DNA from: an uncultured Campylobacter sp. | GTDB taxonomy: Bacteria > Campylobacterota > Campylobacteria > Campylobacterales > Campylobacteraceae | NCBI RefSeq assembly: GCF_938045775.1 | Contig: NZ_CALIBH010000274.1 | Location: 1 to 7,026 of the forward strand | DNA length: 7,026 bases | Direction of reading: 5' to 3' | Translations under genes and position numbers: made by a program | Notes under the pieces: generated by a model | Databases searched by the model: none | Told to the model about the DNA's origin: nothing | Seen by the model: the letters and a program-made list of their open reading frames with translations, nothing else | In this document: in pieces, positions 1 to 5,563 of the stretch | How positions within the stretch are numbered: position 1 is the first letter of the stretch | How the letters are laid out: every line of letters starts with the position of its first letter

Positions 1-661
1 TGAAGGTAACGACGCAATCGCCCGCGTTCCAATTCTCGTAGATAAACTCGCCGATACCGCAGCAATCAAGGCAGTAGCCGAAATCTGCGCCTATCTCGCT
101 TACATCCAGTGCCTTTGCGCCTCGCAAACCCTGCTCCTCGTCCGGCACGAAGCAGACGATTATTTCGCCGTGCTTGATCTGCGGATTTTGGACGAAAAAT
201 TCCAGCGCATTTACGATCGCGGCGATCGCCGCCTTATCGTCGGCACCTAGCAAGCTGGTGCCGTCCGTTACGATGATCTCGCCCCCTTTATAATCTTGCA
301 GCTCCTCATTTTCGCTCGCTTTGAGATAGATCCCAAGCTCTTTATTTAGGCAGATATCGCCGCCTTCGTATCTTACGATCTGAGCTTTGGTGTCGCCGCG
401 CTGCTCGGCGCTGGTATCAAGATGGGCAAAAAACGCTATGCTCGCAGCGGGCGCGTCTAAATTTGAGGGAATTTTAGCGATCAAAATCGACTTCTCGCTG
501 AGGCTGATATTTTTTATGCCTAGGGCTTCGAGCTCGCTTTTTATGAGGCCTGCAAACTCAAGCTCCTTGGGGTTTGAGGGCATTATGCCCGCAGCGCCCG
601 CAGCTCTATTCGTGGTAGTGTTGATCTTGGTGTAGTTTAAAAATCTCTGCACGATATCCAC
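1..661 (-). CDS. pepT: Peptidase T (tripeptide aminopeptidase), N-terminal part, truncated by window edge
   Basis: PepT is a cytosolic M20-family di-zinc aminopeptidase that removes the N-terminal residue from tripeptides. I translated this frame directly; 220 codons are present of about 410 usual for the family, so the C-terminal half lies beyond position 1. The start resembles the PepT N-terminus (VDIVQRFLNYTKINT). Recognisable motifs, in order: FAHLDT (first metal His80, catalytic Asp82), TDGTSLLGADDKAA (bridging Asp141), PDEEQG (catalytic Glu175, metal Glu176) and LDCCG (metal Asp199) followed by a GEF..EN segment as in known PepT. The GTG at 661 is chosen because an AAAGG Shine-Dalgarno lies 7 nt upstream and an in-frame TAA, the stop of the preceding transporter gene, lies just before it. 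It is the last visible gene of the five-gene operon. The Asp199 motif is usually DGGG; here it is DCCG. The family assignment is confident; the 3' end cannot be seen. Confidence 0.93.
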   Translation of the reverse strand, partial: MDIVQRFLNYTKINTTTNRAAGAAGIMPSNPKELEFAGLIKSELEALGIKNISLSEKSILIAKIPSNLDAPAASIAFFAHLDTSAEQRGDTKAQIVRYEGGDICLNKELGIYLKASENEELQDYKGGEIIVTDGTSLLGADDKAAIAAIVNALEFFVQNPQIKHGEIIVCFVPDEEQGLRGAKALDVSEIGADFGYCLDCCGIGEFIYENWNAGDCVVTF

Positions 662-676
662 AAATAAGCCTTTTTA
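662..676 (-). promoter_or_regulatory. Transporter stop / pepT ribosome-binding site junction
   Basis: Read on the minus strand, the transporter stop TAA (676-674) runs straight into AAAGG (673-669), which serves the GTG start at 661 with a 7-nt spacer. The 12-nt gap keeps both genes in the same frame. This arrangement fixes the GTG as the pepT start. Confidence 0.75.
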
Positions 677-2041
677 CAAAATAACAAATGCGATGACGCA
701 GACGGATAGAAACATCCCAAGAGCCGTTCTTTTGGCGATCTGGATAGGACTTACCATCGCAAGTCCCGCGCAAACGATACAAGCGCCCGCAATCGGCGAT
801 GCGCTCCTGCCTAGCGCGCCGCTTATCGCAACCGCCATACCGAGCTTATCTTGCTCAAAACCCAGCGCGTCGGCGTGCACGGTCACGGCGGTGTTAAACG
901 CCATCGACGCCGCATCTCCAGAGCCCGTTACGATACCCATAAAAAACGGCACGAAGGTTCCACCGAATTTTACGTAGCCCTGCTCGTTCTTAAGCCACTC
1001 GATTACGAAATCGATCGCGCCGCACGCGCTAAGCCCCGCGACGAAGACGCCCGCAGCGATGATGATACCTATGATCTCGGCATACGCGCTACCCATGCCT
1101 TTGAAAAATTCCTTCGTAATTTTTTGAGGATCGGTTAGAGTAACGGCGATGGTGAGGATAGCGCCCAGTAGCATCGCTTCGGCGACGCCCATCTTCGTCC
1201 ATTTAAGAAAGGAGATCGTGTTGAGCTTGGACGTACCACCGATGATTAAAATCACCAAAGGTACTAGCGGCATAAGCGCGTATAAGACGTTTATTTTTTG
1301 AGGCTGCGCATCTAAATTTGAACCGGCGGATGAGGCGGAGCTTGCCGCGGCGGAGCTTGCGCCGTCTGCACCTGCGGAATTTTCTCTTTGCGCTAGATAA
1401 TTCACCCCCTTGGTGTAGTCTTTGCAAACTATCGCTGTTATGCTAATTATGATTAAAACTACGATCAAAGCGGTAATCGCGCTGGAAAACTGCACCCCGA
1501 TAACGTCTTGAACCGTGTAGGATGGATTGTGCGCTTTTACCATATCGGCTACGAATACGTTGTGCGCCGAGCCCGGGCTCAAAACGCCGCCAAAAGTGCC
1601 CGCAAACACCGCTGCGCCCGCCATTTCTGGCTTAACGCCCGCAGCCATCATCACGGGGATCAGCGTAGCGCCGACCGCAGCCGAGCAGCCCGCAGCGGAG
1701 GGGATAGCGATATTGATAAAATATGTAAGCGCCACGACGAGCGGGATCAATAAAAATCCGATATTGCCGAGGGGTCTAGTGAGTAAATTTACGAGCGCGC
1801 GGTCGCAGCCGGTAAATTTAATCACGAAGGCAAAACCCATGCTGGCGCATATCGCCTTAATAAGACCTGCTTTAGTCATATACGAGGTAAAGGCGCCCAG
1901 CCCGTCCAGCGGCTTTAGACAAAGCACGCACAGCACCAAACCCACGCCGATAAGCACGGTTTTAGTATCCTTCTTCATGATTAGTAAAGCGACGACTGCG
2001 ACGATACCCGCAAGCGCCAAAAGTAACCTAAGTGTCTGCAC
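674..2041 (-). CDS. DcuC-family (C4-dicarboxylate-type) inner-membrane transporter
   Basis: This is a 455-residue polytopic membrane protein, close to the 461 residues of E. coli DcuC, an anaerobic C4-dicarboxylate carrier. I count about 11-12 hydrophobic segments, roughly at residues 5-22, 27-42, 60-77, 94-112, 120-136, 140-155, 187-206, 251-268, 285-303, 320-340, 360-375, 400-430 and 438-455. Two related polar re-entrant-like motifs, one per half, support the family: IPSAAGCSAAVGATLIPVM (113-131) and VTGSGDAASMAFNTA (371-385). A hydrophilic Ala/Ser-rich loop (about 210-248) separates the halves. The start is GTG at 2041, fixed by an AAGGAG Shine-Dalgarno 5 nt upstream. The gene lies 11 nt after pepE and 12 nt before pepT, so it probably transports a substrate or product of these hydrolases. 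Family-level placement is good. Whether it carries succinate/fumarate/aspartate, acidic peptides or amino-acid conjugates is not decided by sequence, and it could equally be labelled a YfcC-like carrier. Confidence 0.8.
   Translation of the reverse strand: MQTLRLLLALAGIVAVVALLIMKKDTKTVLIGVGLVLCVLCLKPLDGLGAFTSYMTKAGLIKAICASMGFAFVIKFTGCDRALVNLLTRPLGNIGFLLIPLVVALTYFINIAIPSAAGCSAAVGATLIPVMMAAGVKPEMAGAAVFAGTFGGVLSPGSAHNVFVADMVKAHNPSYTVQDVIGVQFSSAITALIVVLIIISITAIVCKDYTKGVNYLAQRENSAGADGASSAAASSASSAGSNLDAQPQKINVLYALMPLVPLVILIIGGTSKLNTISFLKWTKMGVAEAMLLGAILTIAVTLTDPQKITKEFFKGMGSAYAEIIGIIIAAGVFVAGLSACGAIDFVIEWLKNEQGYVKFGGTFVPFFMGIVTGSGDAASMAFNTAVTVHADALGFEQDKLGMAVAISGALGRSASPIAGACIVCAGLAMVSPIQIAKRTALGMFLSVCVIAFVIL
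1334..1360 (-). repeat. 15-bp-period tandem repeat in the transporter's Ala/Ser-rich loop
   Basis: A 12-bp word (GGCGGAGCTTGC on the plus strand) occurs at 1334-1345 and again at 1349-1360, a 15-bp period. In the transporter it encodes consecutive ASSA blocks, within a low-complexity stretch at residues about 222-241 (AGADGASSAAASSASSAGS). The period is a multiple of three, so gain or loss of a unit would keep the frame. The segment lies in the predicted cytosolic linker between the two halves of the carrier. Confidence 0.6.
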
Positions 2042-2055
2042 GATAACTCCTTTTA
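2042..2055 (-). promoter_or_regulatory. pepE stop / transporter ribosome-binding site junction
   Basis: On the minus strand TAAAAGGAG (2055-2047) combines the pepE stop with a full Shine-Dalgarno, 5 nt before the GTG at 2041. The site decides the non-ATG start of the transporter gene. Confidence 0.8.
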
Positions 2056-2751
2056 AATTTTAAATTTACTTCCCACGGCGATGCGTGAGATCTCTTTTTT
2101 ATACTCGAATTTTAGCACGTCCGCATGCCCCATCGCTTCGCACTCGTTTCCGTTTATCAAAAACGCGCTACCCTCGGGCATAGCATAGACGCTGTCGTTT
2201 TGATTGACGATCAAAAACTCCTCCAACCGCTCCTCCCTGCTCTCGCCGTTGTGGTTTGAAATTTTACCGCTTATGAAGTGCGGATTGATCTGGTGCGGAA
2301 AGATCCCCAGAGCCACGGGCGAGGGCGGGAAGACGATCGGCATGTCGTTGGTGGTCATCATCGTCTTGCCCGCGACGTTTGCGCCGGCAGACCAGCCGAA
2401 ATACGGTGTACCGCTATCCACGGCGTCTTTGATCACGCCTAAGAGATCAAATTTATAAAGCTCATTTAGCAGCACGAAGGTATTGCCACCGCCGATGCAG
2501 ATCGATTTGGCATTTTTAACGGCGGCTTTCATATCAGCGAATCGATGGATCGATCTGATATTGTTGCTCTCCAAGCAGTCCGCGACCTTCTGCTCGTATT
2601 GCTCGCTTGTGCGCCTAACGCCCGCAAACGGAATGAATAAAATTTCATCCTCCCAAAGACCTCCCAAAAATTCCCTGATCCACCCCTTGCAGTGGTTCAG
2701 ATAGCCGCTGTCTTTGTAACTGGAAGCGCTTAGAAGTAGTGCTCTTTTCAT
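2053..2751 (-). CDS. pepE: Dipeptidase E (alpha-aspartyl dipeptidase, peptidase family S51)
   Basis: PepE is a cytosolic serine peptidase that cleaves dipeptides with N-terminal aspartate, releasing Asp. The 232-residue product matches the family length (229 in E. coli). Visible hallmarks in order: LLLSAS at the N-terminus, IPFAGV (40-45), IGGGNTFVLL (86-95), the nucleophile elbow FGWSAGAN with Ser121, TTNDMPIV with Asp136, LGIFPHQINPHF with His158, GESREERLEE (169-178) and MPEG with Glu193. Ser121, His158 and Asp136 or Glu193 correspond to the catalytic residues described for Salmonella PepE. ATG at 2751 is preceded by TAAGGAAGG, in which the TAA is the stop of the upstream amidohydrolase gene, 10 nt away. 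The product suggests that free aspartate is one output of the operon. Confidence is high because the catalytic motifs and the full length are intact. Confidence 0.96.
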   Translation of the reverse strand: MKRALLLSASSYKDSGYLNHCKGWIREFLGGLWEDEILFIPFAGVRRTSEQYEQKVADCLESNNIRSIHRFADMKAAVKNAKSICIGGGNTFVLLNELYKFDLLGVIKDAVDSGTPYFGWSAGANVAGKTMMTTNDMPIVFPPSPVALGIFPHQINPHFISGKISNHNGESREERLEEFLIVNQNDSVYAMPEGSAFLINGNECEAMGHADVLKFEYKKEISRIAVGSKFKI

Positions 2752-2764
2752 GCCGCCTTCCTTA
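2752..2764 (-). promoter_or_regulatory. abgA-like stop / pepE ribosome-binding site junction
   Basis: On the minus strand TAAGGAAGG (2764-2756) merges the stop codon of the AbgA-like gene with the pepE Shine-Dalgarno; the ATG follows at 2751. The TAAGGA part matches the 16S rRNA tail well, with a 7-nt spacer. Confidence 0.8.
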
Positions 2765-4078
2765 AGCTTTGCCGTTTAGCTTATACGCGCAGCGCAGATA
2801 CACGTCCACTCCCGCAAGCAGCGAGTCCTCGTCAAAGTCGAATTTGGCGTTGTGATGTCCCGCCGCAAGCGTCGTGCCGATCATCAGATATCCGCTCTTG
2901 CCGCCCGCATCTTGCACCGAGCGCATAAAGTGCGCGAAGTCCTCGCATGCTCCGAAGTTTAGCTCTCTTACGATTTTATCATGGTCGATAAACGGCGATG
3001 CCTTCGCCGCATCCTCGTAAAGCTGCGTGGTGGCCTCGTCGCTATCGCCGCCTGCGGTACCGCCCGTAACCTGCACGTCGTAGCTGACGCCGTAAATTTT
3101 AGAAACGCCCTCCACTATGTCCATGCATTTGGCTTTCATAAACTCATTCAGCTCCGTGCTCTCGCCGCGCGTCTCGCACGCGAGGTAGCCGTTAGGCGCG
3201 ATGACGTTGCGCCCTTCGCCCGCGCGTAGCACGCCGACGTTGATACGCGTGACGCCGTCTGCGTGTCTAGTGATGCCGTGCATATCAAGCGCCATCTCGG
3301 CTGCGGCGAGCAGAGCGTTGGCTCCATTTTGCGGCGCGCCCGCGGCGTGAGCGGACTTACCCTTTAAATTTACGTCAAATTTAGTGGTCGCAAGCAGCTT
3401 TTTGGTACCGCAGATGATGCCTCTCATAGTGGTCGCCTGAAAGCCGATATGACCGCCCAGCAGATAATCCACGCCCTTGGTGACGCCCGCAGCCTCCATA
3501 CCTACGGCGCCTCTGGTGCCCTCCTCGGCGGTTTGAAAGATAAATTTAAATTTGCCGCTGAAATCATCTAAGTTTTGCGCGATCAGCTTCGCTAAAGCAA
3601 GTCCCATCGTGATATGCCCGTCGTGCCCGCACGCGTGCGTGATGCCGCTAATGTCGGAGCGAAAGCCCTCCTTAAAAGGGCGGTGATCCGCGTCCATGCT
3701 CTCGGTCACGTCCACGCCGTCTATGTCAAATCTAAAAGCGACTGTCTTGCCTGCGCGCCCCGTGTCTATTTCGGCCACGAGACCCGTTAGCCCATCCTCC
3801 ATCGCATCAAGAAATTTTATCTGATCTGCGTTTAGAAGCCCCTCGGCGCGCTGCCTCGCCTGCTCGCAGGCATCCTTACTGCCTACGCCCTGCCTCGCTT
3901 CAGCTTTCACCACTTCGCGACCGAGCTTTATCTCATAGCCCAGGCGCTGCATTCGATCTGCGATAACCGCGGTCGTAAAAAAGGTAAACCAGCCCGTCTC
4001 GGGATGCGAGTGAAAAAACCTGCGATCCCCGATCATCTCGCCTTTGAGCGCCTCTACTTTTTGTGCGATAGCATCCAT
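2762..4078 (-). CDS. AbgA-like M20 amidohydrolase (p-aminobenzoyl-glutamate hydrolase subunit A family)
   Basis: This is a 438-residue cytosolic metallo-amidohydrolase that I recognise as close, along its full length, to E. coli AbgA (436 residues), one of two subunits that split p-aminobenzoyl-glutamate. Shared segments include LGREVV (52-57), GLTGLVAEIDTGRAG (96-110), HACGHDGH (148-155), FQTAEEGTRGA (181-191), GGHIG (208-212), ATTKFDVNLKG (230-240), SAHA (242-245), GRNVIAP (289-295), CETRGES (301-307) and AAGHHNAKFDFDE (405-417). Likely metal ligands are Cys150, His152, Glu186, His210 and a His at 408/409, with Glu185 as catalytic base. The start ATG has AAAGGAG 5 nt upstream. No abgB partner or AbgT-family transporter is in the window, so the enzyme may act alone on another acyl/aroyl-amino acid. 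Family assignment is strong; substrate is uncertain. Confidence 0.88.
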   Translation of the reverse strand: MDAIAQKVEALKGEMIGDRRFFHSHPETGWFTFFTTAVIADRMQRLGYEIKLGREVVKAEARQGVGSKDACEQARQRAEGLLNADQIKFLDAMEDGLTGLVAEIDTGRAGKTVAFRFDIDGVDVTESMDADHRPFKEGFRSDISGITHACGHDGHITMGLALAKLIAQNLDDFSGKFKFIFQTAEEGTRGAVGMEAAGVTKGVDYLLGGHIGFQATTMRGIICGTKKLLATTKFDVNLKGKSAHAAGAPQNGANALLAAAEMALDMHGITRHADGVTRINVGVLRAGEGRNVIAPNGYLACETRGESTELNEFMKAKCMDIVEGVSKIYGVSYDVQVTGGTAGGDSDEATTQLYEDAAKASPFIDHDKIVRELNFGACEDFAHFMRSVQDAGGKSGYLMIGTTLAAGHHNAKFDFDEDSLLAGVDVYLRCAYKLNGKA

Positions 4079-4091
4079 TTTCTCTCCTTTA
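4079..4091 (-). promoter_or_regulatory. Carbamoylase-like stop / abgA-like ribosome-binding site junction
   Basis: On the minus strand TAAAGGAG (4091-4084) fuses the stop codon of the first operon gene with a near-perfect Shine-Dalgarno, 5 nt before the ATG at 4078. Confidence 0.8.
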
Positions 4092-5327
4092 TTTTTTGGC
4101 TAAGCTTAACATCGCCGCAGCTAAAACCTTCGTAGCGGCAAACGCGTCGTGCCAATTTATACTTTCATTTACGTTGTGGCTGATGCCGTCCTTGCACGGC
4201 ACGAAAAGCATCCCCACGCGATCCGCAAGCTCCGTCATATTCATCGCGTCGTGTCCTGCACCGCTAGGAAGCCTTAGGCTTGGAATTTTAAGCTCGCCGG
4301 CACAGCTCTCAAGCAGATCTATCATCTCCTCGCTTAGCTTTACGGGGTGATCTTTGATGAGATTTTTTAGTTCAAATCCGCACCCTCTGCGAGCGCAAAT
4401 TTCACCTATCGCGGCGCAAATTCGATCGTCCGCCGCCCTGAGCGCTTCCTCATCGATATCGCGTATATCAAGCCCTAGCGTGCAGGAGCCCGGGATCACG
4501 TTTAGCACGCCGGGCAGCGCGTTTGCATAGCCCGTCGTCGCGACCGTGGTTTTGCCCTCCTTGGCGATCCTCTCCGCGCTTAAAATGATCTCGCTAGCGC
4601 AAGCCAGGGCGTCGCAGCGCATATCCATCGGTGTAGCGCCGCTGTGATCAGCTCTACCCTCGATCCGCAGCTCGTATCGCACGGGTGCGGCAATACCCGT
4701 GACGATGCCTACGGGGATGCCGCGTCGCTGCAATACCGGCCCCTGCTCGATATGAAGCTCGATGTAGCTATGAAAGCTAGATTTGGGCAGGACGCAGCTT
4801 TTTAAATTTGCGGGATTTAGCCCGAAATCCTGCATGGCGTCAAACAGCGAAATTCCGTCTTTATCCTTTAGCTCGCCTAGCCGCTGCCGCGAGAGCTTGC
4901 CGCTAATTATCTTGCTGCCTACGGTCGCCATTTTGAAGCGGCTTGATTCCTCGCAAACAAAGACGATGAGTTCCAGCGGTCGCGCAAGTCTCTCTCCGCT
5001 ATCTCGCACCGCACGGATCGCCTCCAAAGCGGTCATGACGCCCAACGTGCCGTCGTAAAAGCCGCCCTGCGGCACGCTATCGATATGCGAACCAACACTT
5101 ACGGACGGTAGATCGGGATTTTGAACGCCTCCAAATTTAGCGAAAATATTGCCTGCATCGTCGATTTTGATCTTGAAATTTTCTTTTTGAAGTAGCGATA
5201 TGAGGAAGTCGCGCGCCTCTTTGTCCTCGCGCGAAAATGCAAGCCGCGTAAGCCCGCCGCCCGCCAAAGCCCCAAAGCGGCTTATCTGCTCAAACTCGCT
5301 TTTAAGACGCCGTGTGTTTATGTCCAT
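4089..5327 (-). CDS. Zn-dependent N-carbamoyl-L-amino-acid hydrolase / allantoate amidohydrolase-like (M20)
   Basis: Members of this family hydrolyse a ureido group, giving CO2, ammonia and an amino acid (carbamoylase), or act on allantoate (AllC) or ureidopropionate. The 412-residue product fits the usual 405-415. Diagnostic motifs: GSHIDSVPQGGFYDGTLGV with metal ligands His81 and Asp92, FVCEESSRF with catalytic Glu126 and metal Glu127, ELHIEQGP with His192, GRADHSGATPM with His228, LNVIPG with Asn276, LDIRD with Arg289, PSGAGHDA (355-361) and GISHNVNE with His384. His228, Asn276 and Arg289 correspond in position to the substrate-carboxylate-binding set of AllC. I place the start at MDIN (5327) rather than at an upstream ATG (5375), because AGGGG lies 5 nt before it and the family begins here. 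It is the first gene of the minus-strand operon and faces a divergent gene. No hydantoinase or purine-degradation gene is nearby, so carbamoylase versus AllC cannot be settled. Confidence 0.9.
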   Translation of the reverse strand: MDINTRRLKSEFEQISRFGALAGGGLTRLAFSREDKEARDFLISLLQKENFKIKIDDAGNIFAKFGGVQNPDLPSVSVGSHIDSVPQGGFYDGTLGVMTALEAIRAVRDSGERLARPLELIVFVCEESSRFKMATVGSKIISGKLSRQRLGELKDKDGISLFDAMQDFGLNPANLKSCVLPKSSFHSYIELHIEQGPVLQRRGIPVGIVTGIAAPVRYELRIEGRADHSGATPMDMRCDALACASEIILSAERIAKEGKTTVATTGYANALPGVLNVIPGSCTLGLDIRDIDEEALRAADDRICAAIGEICARRGCGFELKNLIKDHPVKLSEEMIDLLESCAGELKIPSLRLPSGAGHDAMNMTELADRVGMLFVPCKDGISHNVNESINWHDAFAATKVLAAAMLSLAKK

Positions 5328-5337
5328 AAATTCCCCT
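5328..5337 (-). promoter_or_regulatory. Ribosome-binding site of the first operon gene
   Basis: On the minus strand AGGGG (5337-5333), preceded by an A-run, stands 5 nt before the ATG at 5327. It favours this start over the in-frame ATG at 5375, which would add 16 residues (MILKCRTHKFLKKGEF) that the family normally lacks. Confidence 0.7.
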
Positions 5338-5362
5338 TTTTTTAAAAATTTATGAGTACGGC

Positions 5363-5368
5363 ATTTTA
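5363..5368 (-). promoter_or_regulatory. Candidate -10 box for the minus-strand operon
   Basis: On the minus strand TAAAAT (5368-5363) matches the TATAAT consensus in five of six positions and would give a leader of about 30 nt before the ATG at 5327. A TATATA at 5384-5379 is an alternative. No -35 box is clear, as is usual for Campylobacter vegetative promoters. This is a weak call. Confidence 0.35.
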
Positions 5369-5530
5369 ATATCAAATTTATATAACGAAGCTGAAATTTG
5401 CCTATCGCGGCGGCAAATAGGGCGCTAAAACGGCGCGAACAAAGCCGCTTTAAGATAACGCTATAAATTTTAAATTTTGCCTTCTGGGCTTTAAAATCGC
5501 GATAAGCTGCCTAACTTCAGACTAAATGGA

Positions 5531-5558
5531 TATAATTATCGCAAAATTTAACGAGGAG
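5531..5558 (+). promoter_or_regulatory. Promoter -10 box and ribosome-binding site for the TPR-like gene
   Basis: A perfect TATAAT stands at 5531-5536 and a GAGGAG Shine-Dalgarno at 5553-5558, 5 nt before the ATG at 5564. This predicts a transcript start near 5543 and a very short leader of about 20 nt. No good -35 is seen 16-18 nt upstream, consistent with Campylobacter sigma-70 promoters. Confidence 0.65.
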
Positions 5559-5563
5559 CGAAA

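Larger units (their letters stand above)
1..5368 (-). other. Five-gene amino-acid-conjugate/peptide salvage operon (transcription unit)
   Basis: The five minus-strand genes run from 5327 down through position 1 with gaps of 10, 10, 11 and 12 nt. I see no terminator or promoter-sized space between them, so they are probably one transcript starting in the 5328-5563 region. The products are three M20-type metallohydrolases, one S51 dipeptidase and one DcuC-family transporter. The transcript's 3' end lies outside the window. Confidence 0.8.

Noticed and set aside
387..635. 82-codon plus-strand open frame
   Set aside because: It lies antisense to the motif-rich pepT coding sequence and has no recognisable product.
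1527..2063. 178-codon open frame on the plus strand opposite the transporter gene
   Set aside because: It is fully antisense to a well-supported membrane protein and shows no family motif or Shine-Dalgarno; an open antisense frame is expected from the codon bias.
5328..5375. Upstream in-frame ATG start (5375) for the carbamoylase-like gene
   Set aside because: The extra 16 residues are not typical of the family, and the AGGGG site and alignment favour ATG at 5327. The longer form would also overlap the candidate promoter.
5406..5447. Possible GCGGC/GCCGC hairpin in the divergent intergenic region
   Set aside because: The arms are only 5 bp with a loop of over 30 nt, too weak to call a regulatory structure or attenuator.
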